From NCBI GenBank assembly GCA_900066355.1, contig FMEL01000003.1:124001-188000 (forward strand): a stretch of DNA of 64,000 bases. Reading direction: 5' to 3'. This DNA is from an uncultured Ruminococcus sp. (GTDB lineage: Bacteria; Bacillota; Clostridia; Lachnospirales; Lachnospiraceae). A program made the position numbers and the translations under genes. Every line of letters begins with the position of its first letter. Position 1 is the first letter of the stretch. Below, in pieces: positions 40,092-48,444 of this stretch. The notes under the pieces are model-generated. The model searched no databases. It was not told the DNA's origin and saw only the letters and a program-made list of their open reading frames with translations.

Positions 40092-41324
40092 ATGAAAGAA
40101 AAAGTTGTACTTGCATATTCAGGTGGTCTTGATACCACAGCACTGATCCCGTGGCTGAAAGAAACTTTTGATTATGAAGTTATCTGCTGCTGTGTAAACT
40201 GCGGACAGGGTAACGAACTGGATGGTCTGGACGAAAGAGCAAAACTTTCCGGAGCTTCCAAATTATATATCGAAGACATTGTTGATGATTTCTGCGACAA
40301 CTACGTAATGCCTTGCGTACAGGCAGGCGCTGTATACGAGCACAAATATCTTCTCGGAACTTCTATGGCACGTCCTGCAATCGCAAAAAAACTTGTTGAG
40401 ATCGCACGTAAAGAAAATGCCGTTGCAATCTGCCACGGTGCTACCGGTAAAGGTAATGACCAGATTCGTTTCGAACTCGGAATCAAAGCACTTGCTCCAG
40501 ACATCAAGATCATTGCTCCATGGAGAATGACAGATGTATGGACCATGCAGTCCCGTGAAGATGAGATTGCCTTCTGTCAGGCTCACGGAATCAACCTTCC
40601 GTTTGACGCAAGCCACAGCTACAGCCGTGACCGTAACTTATGGCATATCAGCCATGAGGGTCTGGAACTCGAAGATCCTTCTCAGGCTCCAAACTATGAT
40701 GACATGCTTGTATTAAGTGTTACTCCTGAAAAAGCACCAGATAAAGAAACTGAGATCACAATGACTTTCGAAGCAGGTGTGCCAAAAACACTGAATGGCA
40801 AGGCAATGAAAGTTTCTGAGATCATCACAGAGCTGAACCGTCTCGGCGGTGAAAACGGTATCGGTATCATCGACATCGTAGAAAACCGTGTTGTTGGTAT
40901 GAAATCCCGTGGTGTATACGAAACTCCTGGCGGAACAATCCTGATGGCTGCCCACGAACAGCTCGAAGAACTGTGCCTTGACCGTGATACCATGGAAGCC
41001 AAAAAGAAACTCGGCAGCCAGTTTGCTCAGGTCGTATATGAAGGAAAATGGTTCACACCACTTTGCGATGCAATCAAAGCATTCGTAAAATCCACTCAGG
41101 AATATGTTACCGGTGAAGTCAAGCTCAAACTTTACAAAGGAAACATCATTAAGGCAGGAACCACTTCTCCATACAGCCTGTACAATGAATCTCTTGCATC
41201 CTTCACTACAGGTGATATGTATGACCACCACGATGCAGACGGATTCATCACACTGTTTGGTCTTCCGCTGAAAGTTCGTGCCATGAAATTACTCGAAGTA
41301 GAAAAAAATAAAAACAACAAATAA
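40092..41324 (+). CDS. argG: Argininosuccinate synthase ArgG (410 aa)
   Basis: ArgG condenses citrulline and aspartate with ATP. The PP-loop VVLAYSGGLDTTALIPWL is at the N-terminus; CHGATGKGNDQIRFE, PWRMTDVWTMQSREDE and SHEGLELEDPS follow as family motifs. The start is the ATG at 40092 with AGGAGGAATATAT upstream; an in-frame extension to 40029 is the leader. argH and argF are not in the window. The gene diverges from argCJBD under a shared set of operator-like repeats. Confidence 0.97.
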   Translation: MKEKVVLAYSGGLDTTALIPWLKETFDYEVICCCVNCGQGNELDGLDERAKLSGASKLYIEDIVDDFCDNYVMPCVQAGAVYEHKYLLGTSMARPAIAKKLVEIARKENAVAICHGATGKGNDQIRFELGIKALAPDIKIIAPWRMTDVWTMQSREDEIAFCQAHGINLPFDASHSYSRDRNLWHISHEGLELEDPSQAPNYDDMLVLSVTPEKAPDKETEITMTFEAGVPKTLNGKAMKVSEIITELNRLGGENGIGIIDIVENRVVGMKSRGVYETPGGTILMAAHEQLEELCLDRDTMEAKKKLGSQFAQVVYEGKWFTPLCDAIKAFVKSTQEYVTGEVKLKLYKGNIIKAGTTSPYSLYNESLASFTTGDMYDHHDADGFITLFGLPLKVRAMKLLEVEKNKNNK

Positions 41325-41337
41325 TCATTGATCTTAC

Positions 41338-41372
41338 AAACCGACAGGCGGTCTATCGTCTGTCGGTTTTTT
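41338..41372 (+). terminator. argG terminator
   Basis: AAACCGACAG paired with CTGTCGGTTT, followed by TTTT. Twelve or more bases after the argG stop codon. Confidence 0.9.
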
Positions 41373-41465
41373 ATATCCGCTCCGAAATTCTGCTTTTAAA
41401 TTTTTGTATAAAATTTTGTGTAAAATTTTTGTGCAATATTATCCTATATATTCTTGAATTTATAT

Positions 41466-41494
41466 TTGACAGAAAACATCCTCTATTTTATAAT
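41466..41494 (+). promoter_or_regulatory. Promoter of the guanine deaminase-purine permease operon
   Basis: TTGACA (41466-41471), 17-bp spacer, TATAAT (41489-41494), both perfect. The start point would lie about 15-20 nt before the riboswitch aptamer. Confidence 0.85.
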
Positions 41495-41517
41495 AATTTT
41501 ATAAACAACATCACGAA

Positions 41518-41580
41518 ACTTATATAGGTCCATAATTGGTTGGACGTTTCTACCAACTACCGTAATAGTTGTCTATAAGT
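41518..41580 (+). promoter_or_regulatory. Purine riboswitch aptamer, guanine type
   Basis: P1 is ACTTATA/TATAAGT (41518-41524 with 41574-41580). P2 is GTCCA/TGGAC, P3 CAACTA/TAGTTG, and the core GTTTCTACC is intact. The residue before the P1 3-prime strand is C (41573), which marks guanine/hypoxanthine specificity instead of adenine. The platform behind it has AAGTTC/GAACTT (41577-41594) overlapping P1 and a T8 tract at 41616-41623, so transcription termination on ligand binding is likely. The downstream guanine deaminase and permease fit. Confidence 0.9.
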
Positions 41581-41662
41581 TCTTTACGGAACTTGTCGGG
41601 CATAAATATTCGGTATTTTTTTTGTCCGGAAAGCTACGTTTATCAAAAAGGAGGTAGATTAT

Positions 41663-42949
41663 ATGACACAGAATCCAACCACTTTTGCACTAAAAGGCGC
41701 CGTCTGTTTCAGCACAGATTCCCGTCATCTGACCTGTCTTGAAGACGCTTATCTGGTCTGTCAGGATGGCCGGAGCGTCGGTGTTTTCCCGAAGCTTCCG
41801 GAGCATTTTTCCGGAATTCCGGTACGCAATGTCAGTCCATGTCTGATCATCCCCGGAATGACTGATCTTCATCTGCATGCCCCGCAGTATGCATTCCACG
41901 GCATGTATATGGATCTGGAACTGCTTGACTGGCTGAACACCGTCACATTCCCGGAAGAATCCAGATATTCGGATCCGGACTACGCTGCAAAAGCCTATAC
42001 TATTTTTGCCGATGACATAAAAAAAAGCGCCACTACCCGCGCTTCTGTCTTTGGCACTTTACATGTAGAGGCATCTGAGCTTCTGATGGACCTTATGGAG
42101 AAAACCGGTCTCAGGACTTTCATCGGCAAAGTAAATATGGACCGAAACGGTTCTGCCACTCTTCAGGAAAAAAGTGCTGTTGTTTCTGTTCGGGATACTG
42201 TCCGCTGGTTAACTGATACTGCAGGAAAATATGAGAATGTCAAACCGATTCTCACCCCACGTTTTACTCCTTCCTGCACAGATGAACTCATGACCGGTCT
42301 GGCAGAAATCCAGAGAACTTACTGTCTTCCGGTACAGTCTCATCTTTCCGAAAACCGAAGCGAGATCGCATGGGTAAAAGAATTATGTCCGGGTACTTCA
42401 TTTTACGGGGAAGCTTATGACCAATTTGGTCTTTTTGGCGGTGAAAACTGTCCAACCATCATGGCACACTGTGTCTACAGTTCTGACGCAGAAATCTCCC
42501 TCATGAAGAAACGCAACGTATTTATTGCCCACTGTCCGCAGTCTAACACAAATCTTTCATCCGGAATTGCACCGGCACGACGTTATCTCGATGAAGGACT
42601 TCACCTCGGACTCGGCACCGACATAGCAGGCGGTCATTCACTTTCCATGCTCCGCGCAGTCGCAGATGCCATTCAGGTATCAAAACTCCGCTGGAGACTT
42701 GTGGATGATACTCTCAAACCGCTTTCTCTCGAAGAAGCCTTTTATATGGCCACGATGGGCGGCGGTGCATTTTTCGGAAAAGTCGGCTCATTCCTGGAAG
42801 GCTACGAGTTTGATGCACTGATCCTAGACGACAGCAGCCTCCGCCATCCTCAGCAGCTCTCTGCACGAGAACGGCTGGAGCGACTGATCTATCTTTCAGA
42901 CGATCACTGCATCACCGGAAAATATGTTTCCGGAAACAAAATCTTTTAG
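41663..42949 (+). CDS. guaD: Guanine deaminase, amidohydrolase type (428 aa)
   Basis: A zinc amidohydrolase converting guanine to xanthine. Metal ligands are seen in PGMTDLHLHAPQY, in PVQSHLSEN, in MAHCVYS and in LGLGTDIAGGHSLSM. This motif set and the 428-residue length match the TIM-barrel GuaD rather than the small CDA-type enzyme. AAAGGAGGTAG precedes the ATG. It is the first gene after a guanine riboswitch, followed 34 bp later by a purine permease. Confidence 0.93.
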   Translation: MTQNPTTFALKGAVCFSTDSRHLTCLEDAYLVCQDGRSVGVFPKLPEHFSGIPVRNVSPCLIIPGMTDLHLHAPQYAFHGMYMDLELLDWLNTVTFPEESRYSDPDYAAKAYTIFADDIKKSATTRASVFGTLHVEASELLMDLMEKTGLRTFIGKVNMDRNGSATLQEKSAVVSVRDTVRWLTDTAGKYENVKPILTPRFTPSCTDELMTGLAEIQRTYCLPVQSHLSENRSEIAWVKELCPGTSFYGEAYDQFGLFGGENCPTIMAHCVYSSDAEISLMKKRNVFIAHCPQSNTNLSSGIAPARRYLDEGLHLGLGTDIAGGHSLSMLRAVADAIQVSKLRWRLVDDTLKPLSLEEAFYMATMGGGAFFGKVGSFLEGYEFDALILDDSSLRHPQQLSARERLERLIYLSDDHCITGKYVSGNKIF

Positions 42950-42983
42950 TGCACGATCTGCACAATACGAAGGGGGTACTTTT

Positions 42984-44360
42984 ATGAATCTTGACAAAAT
43001 CTTTCACCTGAAGGAAAACCACACCGACGTCAAAACAGAAGTGATGGCAGGAATCACAACCTTTATGACTATGGCCTACATTCTGGCAGTCAATCCGAAT
43101 ATCCTGTCTGCTTCCGGCATGGACCGCGGTGCTGTCTTTACCGCAACCGCACTGTCCGCATTTATCGCAACCTGCCTGATGGCTCTTTTATCCAACTACC
43201 CGTTCGTTCTGGCTCCCGGCATGGGTCTGAACGCATACTTCACCTACACAGTAGTCCTTGGTATGGGATATACATGGCAGCAGGCACTGGCAGCAGTATT
43301 TGCAGAAGGTATCATTTTTATTTTACTTTCTCTTACAAATGTACGTGAAGCAATCTTCAACTCCATCCCGATGAACCTGAAACATGCGGTATCTGTAGGT
43401 ATTGGTCTCTTTATCGCATTTATTGGACTGCAGAATGCAAAAATTGTTGTCGGAAATGATTCTACACTTGTCAGCATCTTTTCCTTCAAATCTTCCGTTG
43501 CAGAAGGAACATTTTCTTCTCAGGGAATCACAGTACTGCTTGCACTGATCGGTGTCCTTGTTACTGCGATCCTTCTTGCAAAAAATGTCAAAGGCGGTAT
43601 CCTCTGGGGAATCCTGATCACATGGATCCTTGGTATCATCTGTCAGCTGACACACCTTTATGTGCCAAATGCAGATCTTGGTTATTACAGCCTGCTTCCG
43701 GATTTTTCAAACGGAATCTCTGTGCCGAGCATGATGCCAACTTTTATGAAGATGGATTTCTCAATCGTATTTTCTCTGGATTTCGTTGTTATCATGTTTG
43801 CCTTCCTGTTTGTTGACATGTTCGATACACTCGGAACCCTGATCGGTGTTGCATCCAAAGCCGACATGCTCGATAAAGACGGTAAGCTTCCGAAGATCAA
43901 AGGCGCGCTCCTTTCTGACGCTGTCGGAACAAGTGTAGGTGCTGTATGCGGTACTTCCACCGTTACCACCTTTGTAGAAAGTGCCTCCGGTGTTGCAGAA
44001 GGCGGACGTACCGGTCTGACTTCTCTGGTAGCTGGCGTACTGTTTGCGCTTTCTCTTCTGCTTTCCCCGATCTTTCTGGCAATCCCTTCCTTTGCCACTG
44101 CACCGGCTCTGATCGTAGTTGGTTATCTGATGCTGACATCTGTTACAAAGATCGATTTCAACGACATGACCGAAGCAATCCCGTGTTTCATCGCAATCAT
44201 CGCCATGCCGTTTATGTACAGCATTTCCGAAGGTATCTCCATGGGAGTTATCTCCTACGTTGTCATTAACGTGATCACAGGAAAAGCAAAAGAAAAGAAG
44301 ATCAGTCTTCTGATGTACATTCTTGCCGTATTATTTATACTGAAATACATCTTCATCTGA
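42984..44360 (+). CDS. NCS2-family (AzgA-like) purine permease (458 aa)
   Basis: A multi-spanning proton-coupled purine transporter (guanine/hypoxanthine/adenine type). Family motifs include GITTFMTMAYILAVNP, LAPGMGLNAYFTYTVV, FLFVDMFDTLGTLIGVA and GTSTVTTFVESASGVAEGGRTG. ATG 42984 is preceded by AAGGGGGTAC; the longer frame from 42924 overlaps guaD and is not used. Riboswitch control and pairing with guanine deaminase suggest guanine or hypoxanthine as substrate. Confidence 0.92.
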   Translation: MNLDKIFHLKENHTDVKTEVMAGITTFMTMAYILAVNPNILSASGMDRGAVFTATALSAFIATCLMALLSNYPFVLAPGMGLNAYFTYTVVLGMGYTWQQALAAVFAEGIIFILLSLTNVREAIFNSIPMNLKHAVSVGIGLFIAFIGLQNAKIVVGNDSTLVSIFSFKSSVAEGTFSSQGITVLLALIGVLVTAILLAKNVKGGILWGILITWILGIICQLTHLYVPNADLGYYSLLPDFSNGISVPSMMPTFMKMDFSIVFSLDFVVIMFAFLFVDMFDTLGTLIGVASKADMLDKDGKLPKIKGALLSDAVGTSVGAVCGTSTVTTFVESASGVAEGGRTGLTSLVAGVLFALSLLLSPIFLAIPSFATAPALIVVGYLMLTSVTKIDFNDMTEAIPCFIAIIAMPFMYSISEGISMGVISYVVINVITGKAKEKKISLLMYILAVLFILKYIFI

Positions 44361-44390
44361 TCTTTATTATTTATGATTTTGTAATTATTC

Positions 44391-44427
44391 ATGCAGGTCC
44401 TGCTTATACAGGGCCTGCATTTTTTAT
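44391..44427 (+). terminator. Terminator of the purine operon
   Basis: ATGCAGG paired with CCTGCAT across a loop with further pairing, then TTTTTTATTTT. Confidence 0.9.
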
Positions 44428-44508
44428 TTTCACTCTTTAACATTGTATAGTTATGCTATATAATACATGGATACAGACTTGAGAGAAACTATGAGGAGAA
44501 CTACTATT

Positions 44509-45429
44509 ATGCAAAAAGAGAATTCCATCCCGGTCAGAAATTCACTTCTGCTTCTTTTGACCGCTACCATATGGGGTGTCGCCTTTGTCGCCCAGAGCGT
44601 CAGCATGGACTACATTGGCGGATTTACATTTAATGCCGTGCGAAATCTTATCGGTGCACTGACCCTGCTCCCGGTCATTAAGGTACTTGACAAAACACGT
44701 TCCGAAGCAGAAAAAAAGTGTGAATCTTCCGCATCCGGGCGTAAAACACTGCTCATCGGAGGAATCTGCTGTGGTATCATGCTCTGTCTTGCAGGCAATT
44801 TTCAGCAGTTTGGTATTAAATACACTACCGTCGGAAAGGCCGGTTTTATTACTGCATGTTACATCATCATTGTTCCGATCATCGGTATTTTCCTGAAAAA
44901 GAAATGCAGCCCCTTTATCTGGATTGCAGTCCTGCTTTCTCTGTGTGGACTTTATCTCCTGTGTCTGACACCCGGAGAGGGACTTGCAGTCGGCAAAGGT
45001 GAACTTCTTCTGATCATCTGTGCAGTTCTTTTTTCCGGTCATATTTTGGTTATTGATCATTTTTCTCCGCTCGTTGATGGCGTAAAAATGTCCTGCATCC
45101 AGTTTCTGGTCTGCGGCATCCTGTCCGGTGTCCCTGCACTGCTTTTTGAACAGCCGAATCTTTCCGGAATCCTCGCTGCATGGCTCCCGATTCTTTATGC
45201 CGGAGTTATGTCAAGCGGTGTAGCTTACACCCTGCAGATCGTCGGCCAGAAAAACATGAATCCGACAGTTGCTTCCCTGATTCTCAGCCTGGAATCCTGT
45301 ATTTCCGTGCTTGCCGGATGGATAATCCTCGGACAGCACTTAAGCAGCCGTGAAATCTTTGGCTGTGTTCTGATGTTTGGTGCGATCATTCTTGCACAGC
45401 TGCCGCAGAAAGAATCTGCAGTTTCATAA
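44509..45429 (+). CDS. EamA/DMT-family transporter (306 aa)
   Basis: A ten-helix transporter of the drug/metabolite superfamily with two EamA repeats; SLLLLLTATIWGVAFVAQS starts repeat 1, and the second repeat ends in EIFGCVLMFGAIILAQLP. The substrate is unknown. ATG 44509 is preferred over 44467 because GAGGAG lies 10 nt upstream. Single-gene unit between the purine operon terminator and the hairpin cluster at 45.5 kb. Confidence 0.88.
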   Translation: MQKENSIPVRNSLLLLLTATIWGVAFVAQSVSMDYIGGFTFNAVRNLIGALTLLPVIKVLDKTRSEAEKKCESSASGRKTLLIGGICCGIMLCLAGNFQQFGIKYTTVGKAGFITACYIIIVPIIGIFLKKKCSPFIWIAVLLSLCGLYLLCLTPGEGLAVGKGELLLIICAVLFSGHILVIDHFSPLVDGVKMSCIQFLVCGILSGVPALLFEQPNLSGILAAWLPILYAGVMSSGVAYTLQIVGQKNMNPTVASLILSLESCISVLAGWIILGQHLSSREIFGCVLMFGAIILAQLPQKESAVS

Positions 45430-45510
45430 ATACCAGACTTTTTTCCATAAACAAAGCGGACAAGTCCGCTTCAAACTCCCTGAATCCCTCAATCTTTGAG
45501 GGACTTGCTA

Positions 45511-45590
45511 CGCTTTGCGCGCCAGATGCAGTCTGCTTAAGCAGACATATTCCTCATGCATCTGGTCGCATCCTCGCGGAGCGTTTTTTT
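45511..45590 (+). terminator. Long hairpin terminator after the EamA transporter gene
   Basis: CCAGATGCA (45522-45530) pairs with TGCATCTGG around an inner perfect hairpin GTCTGCTTAAGCAGAC (45531-45546). Outer CGCT/AGCG segments precede TTTTTTT. A smaller hairpin TCCCTCAATCTTTGAGGGA lies at 45485-45503. Confidence 0.75.
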
Positions 45591-45630
45591 GTAATAGGAA
45601 CATTACGGAGTAATTTCCTATTACAAAAAA
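45584..45630. terminator. Symmetric bidirectional terminator palindrome
   Basis: T7, then TGTAATAGGAA-C-ATTAC, loop GGA, GTAATTTCCTATTACA, then A6. The arms are complementary with one bulged C. Confidence 0.8.
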
Positions 45631-45685
45631 GGTCATCACTTTCAGAATTGTTACATTTTCAATCCTGATCATGATGACCTTTTTT
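45625..45685. terminator. Second bidirectional terminator, before the DtxR-type gene
   Basis: AAAAAAGGTCATCA (45625) pairs with TGATGACCTTTTTT (ending 45685), with inner TCAG-ATTG/CAAT-CTGA pairing. It shares its A tract with the preceding palindrome. It would stop the leftward gene at 45693. Confidence 0.85.
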
Positions 45686-45692
45686 ATTCTGC

Positions 45693-46067
45693 TTAAATTT
45701 CACCTTTTGCTCTCAAATGCTCTTTGATCTTCTCAAAACTTTCATCACTGACATCATGCTCCATCTTGCACGCATCACATCTTGCCGTATCTGCTGATAC
45801 CCCCAGTCCTTCCAGCATCTTTGTCAGAACGGTATGTCTCTCATAAATCCTGCCGGCAATCTCTGCACCTTTCTCCATCAGTGTCACTGTACCATAACGG
45901 TCCATTGCAATATATCCATCTTCCCTGAGAAGTTTCATCGCATGGCTGACACTTGGCTTGGATACCCCGAGCATTGTGGCTATATCAACGGAACGAACCC
46001 CGCCGCCTTTTCTTGACAATACAAGGATCGCCTCAAGGTAATCCTCTGCTGATTCTCTGATTTGCAT
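45693..46067 (-). CDS. DtxR/MntR-family metal-dependent regulator, second copy (124 aa)
   Basis: Same two-domain layout and length as the 34774 gene: ESAEDYLEAILVLSRKGGG, winged helix DIATMLGVSKPSVSHAMKLL, then ERHTVLTKMLEGLGV and RCDACKMEHDVSDESF with candidate metal ligands. Pattern is equally compatible with Mn or Fe sensing. It stands alone with its own promoter (bottom strand TTGAAT 46115-46120, 17-bp spacer, TATTAT 46092-46097) and a long terminator hairpin. The target genes are not obvious in the window. Confidence 0.88.
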   Translation of the reverse strand: MQIRESAEDYLEAILVLSRKGGGVRSVDIATMLGVSKPSVSHAMKLLREDGYIAMDRYGTVTLMEKGAEIAGRIYERHTVLTKMLEGLGVSADTARCDACKMEHDVSDESFEKIKEHLRAKGEI

Positions 46068-46172
46068 AAAAAATACCTCCCATATGCCTTTATAATACCA
46101 CGCATTTACTCAGGATTCAACAAAATACCCGAAATCCGAACAAATTGTTTTTCTTGGCTAACTTTGTATTTT

Positions 46173-46907
46173 TTACTTGTCATCTCCGGTCAGGCGAAGA
46201 ATATCTCTAATTTCATCAACTTTCATATCCAGAATGATTGCAAGCTCATCAATACTGAATGCATTCTTGTCATCTTCATCATCATTCAGCTCACGAACTG
46301 CACTTTCAAGCTTTTCTACTCTGGCAACCAGACTGTCATCAGCAAACTTCACCTGTGTCTGCTCTTCAATCACCTGAAGAATACCTTTTCTCACCTCTGC
46401 AAGAAGCCATTCTTCATCACGAAGTTCTTCACCGGCATTGTCCAGCGCCTGGATCAGGCTCAGATTTGCCTCCTGGATCAAATCCGCAAGAAGGATTTCT
46501 TTTGCATTCATATCTGCTGCAAGCTCTGCCGTTGCTTTCATGTAATAAGAAGCAAGGGTCTGTACTGCTGACTGTTCTCCCTTCGAAAGCTGCTCAAACA
46601 TATCGTTAAGGTCAATATCTGTAACAGCCGGCAGATTTTCCAGATAATCATGAAGATATGCTTCTTCTTCCGGTGTCAGCGGAACTTTTTTATATTCCGG
46701 CTCTTTGGCTGTTTCTTTTGCCTTCTCCATACCTTCAATTGCAATCCCCTGAGAAGTCAGATATTTCAATACGCCGGTAAGCTGGTTTTTATCAAGATCA
46801 CAGCCATCAAAAACTCCACGGATGTCTGTTGCTTTTAATGTATTTTCATTCTGTTTCGCAATTTCCTGAATTTCTTTTAATTTATTCTGAAACTCCTGTA
46901 CATTCAT
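46173..46907 (-). CDS. Sigma-70-like protein lacking DNA-binding regions (244 aa)
   Basis: Residues 1-55 resemble a sigma region 1.1-like fold (NTLKATDIRGVFDGCDLDKNQLTGVLKYLTSQG). Residues about 75-165 follow sigma regions 1.2-2.1 (TPEEEAYLHDYLENLP, then ILLADLIQEANLSLIQALDN). Clear region 2.4 and region 4 are missing; instead a short FSIDELAIILDMKVDEIRDIL near the end resembles region 3. It could bind core RNA polymerase without promoter recognition, or act as an anti-sigma-like decoy. Promoter: bottom strand TTGGAA (46964-46969), 17-bp spacer, TACAAT (46941-46946). AAGGAGAATC precedes the ATG. Confidence 0.65.
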   Translation of the reverse strand: MNVQEFQNKLKEIQEIAKQNENTLKATDIRGVFDGCDLDKNQLTGVLKYLTSQGIAIEGMEKAKETAKEPEYKKVPLTPEEEAYLHDYLENLPAVTDIDLNDMFEQLSKGEQSAVQTLASYYMKATAELAADMNAKEILLADLIQEANLSLIQALDNAGEELRDEEWLLAEVRKGILQVIEEQTQVKFADDSLVARVEKLESAVRELNDDEDDKNAFSIDELAIILDMKVDEIRDILRLTGDDK

Positions 46908-47102
46908 TTTGATTCTCCTTATTTCTTTTGGCTGTTTTTTATTGTAACATTCTTCTGTATTTTTTCCAACTAAATGTATCTCATTTCGATGTTTTTATTC
47001 TGATTTTATAAAAATCAAAAACTTTTTTCATCCGAAAATCCTTGAAAAATAAGGCTTTCTGCGATATTCAAATTTTTTTTGAAAAAAATATAAAAAAAGT
47101 TG

Positions 47103-47131
47103 TTGACATTTGAATATTGCTATAATATAAT
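47103..47131 (+). promoter_or_regulatory. tRNA operon promoter
   Basis: TTGACA (47103-47108), 17-bp spacer, TATAAT (47126-47131), in a strongly A+T-rich context. It reads into six tRNA genes. The gap 46908-47183 also holds the oppositely oriented promoter of the sigma-like gene. Confidence 0.9.
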
Positions 47132-47183
47132 ATGTCTTGCGTCAAGCGACAAAGCAAAAACGCAAACAACTAAATACCGTTAA

Positions 47184-47258
47184 CGGGGTGTGGCTCAGCT
47201 TGGCTAGAGCGCCTGGTTTGGGACCAGGAGGCCGCAGGTTCGAATCCTGTCACCCCGA
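47184..47258 (+). tRNA. tRNA-Pro (UGG)
   Basis: Acceptor CGGGGTG/CACCCCG, anticodon loop TTTGGGA giving UGG, T loop GGTTCGAATCC. First of six clustered tRNAs. Confidence 0.95.
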
Positions 47259-47288
47259 TGCTGTAAACAATACCGTTTCAGCGACCAT

Positions 47289-47359
47289 GCGGGTGTAGTT
47301 CAATGGTAGAACACCAGCCTTCCAAGCTGGATACGTGGGTTCGATTCCCATCACCCGCT
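47289..47359 (+). tRNA. tRNA-Gly (UCC)
   Basis: Acceptor GCGGGTG/CACCCGC, anticodon stem CCAGC/GCTGG with loop CTTCCAA giving UCC. Confidence 0.95.
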
Positions 47360-47382
47360 TCTCTGTAAGATAGCAGAGAAAT

Positions 47383-47456
<74 letters not shown>

Positions 47457-47461
47457 CTGTG

Positions 47462-47535
47462 GTGGGTATAGCGCAGTTGGTTAGCGCGCCAGATTGTGGC
47501 TCTGGAGGCCCAGGGTTCGAATCCCTGTATCCACC
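47462..47535 (+). tRNA. tRNA-His (GUG)
   Basis: Acceptor GTGGGTA/TATCCAC, anticodon stem CCAGA/TCTGG with loop TTGTGGC giving GUG. The base before the acceptor is G, as needed for the His -1 position. Confidence 0.95.
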
Positions 47536-47543
47536 CTGCCTTT

Positions 47544-47615
47544 TGGGCTATCGCCAAGCGGTAAGGCACAGCACTTTGACTGCTGCATTCGCTGGTTCGA
47601 ATCCAGCTAGCCCAG
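47544..47615 (+). tRNA. tRNA-Gln (UUG)
   Basis: Acceptor TGGGCTA/TAGCCCA, anticodon stem CAGCA/TGCTG with loop CTTTGAC giving UUG. Confidence 0.95.
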
Positions 47616-47626
47616 TCTTCTAATAT

Positions 47627-47699
47627 GGGATATTAGCTCAGTTGGTAGAGCACTTGACTTTTAATCAAGTTGTCCGGGGTTCGAATCCCCGATGTCTCA
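47627..47699 (+). tRNA. tRNA-Lys (UUU)
   Basis: Acceptor GGGATAT/ATGTCTC, anticodon stem CTTGA/TCAAG with loop CTTTTAA giving UUU. Last of the six-tRNA run. Confidence 0.95.
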
Positions 47700-47707
47700 T
47701 TGAACTA

Positions 47708-47733
47708 AGCACTATCATTTGATAGTGCTTTTT
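47708..47733 (+). terminator. tRNA operon terminator
   Basis: AGCACTATCA paired with TGATAGTGCT, then TTTTTC. Confidence 0.9.
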
Positions 47734-47793
47734 CAATACCTGTATAAAAAATACGGAAGTTACAATTCAGTTTACATATTTAAATATACATAA

Positions 47794-47874
47794 GCGGATA
47801 TGGCGGAATTGGCAGACGCGCCAGATTTAGGTTCTGGTGTCTATGACGTGCAGGTTCAACTCCTGTTATCCGCA
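47794..47874 (+). tRNA. tRNA-Leu (UAG)
   Basis: Acceptor GCGGATA/TATCCGC, anticodon stem CCAGA/TCTGG with loop TTTAGGT giving UAG, a short variable arm, T loop GGTTCAACTCC. It lies behind the tRNA operon terminator, so it is probably a separate unit. Confidence 0.93.
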
Positions 47875-47884
47875 CTTTTCACAG

Positions 47885-47909
47885 AGGGACCTGATCGGTT
47901 CCTTTTTTT
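47885..47909 (+). terminator. tRNA-Leu terminator
   Basis: AGGGACC/GGTTCCT stem followed by T6-7. Confidence 0.8.
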
Positions 47910-47914
47910 CATTC

Positions 47915-47961
47915 AAAAGCCACTCTCCTGCAGTTTCACATTTTTCTGCAGAACAGTGGCT
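47915..47961 (-). terminator. Terminator of the yfcE-type operon
   Basis: AGCCACT...CTGCAG pairs with CTGCAG...AGTGGCT (47919-47961), followed on the bottom strand by TTTTGAATG. Confidence 0.8.
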
Positions 47962-47967
47962 CATTCA

Positions 47968-48444
47968 TCACAGATATCGAATCTCAGCCGACATCTTTCC
48001 ATTTTTACTTTCTAATACAACATAGCTCGGTCTTCTGCCATGCTGCCTCGGATATGACAAACTTCCGGGATTAATGGCAAGGACACCATCAATTTCCTCG
48101 ACAACAGGTTTGTGCGTGTGTCCGAAAAAGACAGCCTGACAGTCTCTTGACGCTGCTTCTTCTGCTACACCGGAAATATCCATCGACACACCATAATAGT
48201 GCCCATGCGTTACCAGCACTTTATTCCCGTCAATCTCAATTTCCTCTTCCCGTGGAAGATCCGAAAAGAAATCATTATTTCCCGACACAATGCAACACGG
48301 ACATTCCACAAGTGCCTCAATAAAGATTTCCCTGCCTTCTACATCTCCACAATGTACCAGCATATCAAACGGTGTTTCCATCATCACCGCTCTTTCCAGG
48401 TTTTCATCCCTGCCATGAGTGTCACTGACGATCAGTACCTTCAT
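47968..48444 (-). CDS. YfcE/MJ0936-type metallophosphoesterase (158 aa)
   Basis: A binuclear-metal phosphodiesterase: VLIVSDTHGRDENLERA, LVHCGDVEG, VSGNNDFFSD, LVTHGHYYGV and FFGHTHKP provide the calcineurin-like metal ligands. NPGSLSYPRQHGR is a family signature. Substrates of this group in vivo are not settled. It is the last of four genes, each overlapping the next by 4 nt. A second, longer member of the same family opens the operon. Confidence 0.92.
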   Translation of the reverse strand: MKVLIVSDTHGRDENLERAVMMETPFDMLVHCGDVEGREIFIEALVECPCCIVSGNNDFFSDLPREEEIEIDGNKVLVTHGHYYGVSMDISGVAEEAASRDCQAVFFGHTHKPVVEEIDGVLAINPGSLSYPRQHGRRPSYVVLESKNGKMSAEIRYL

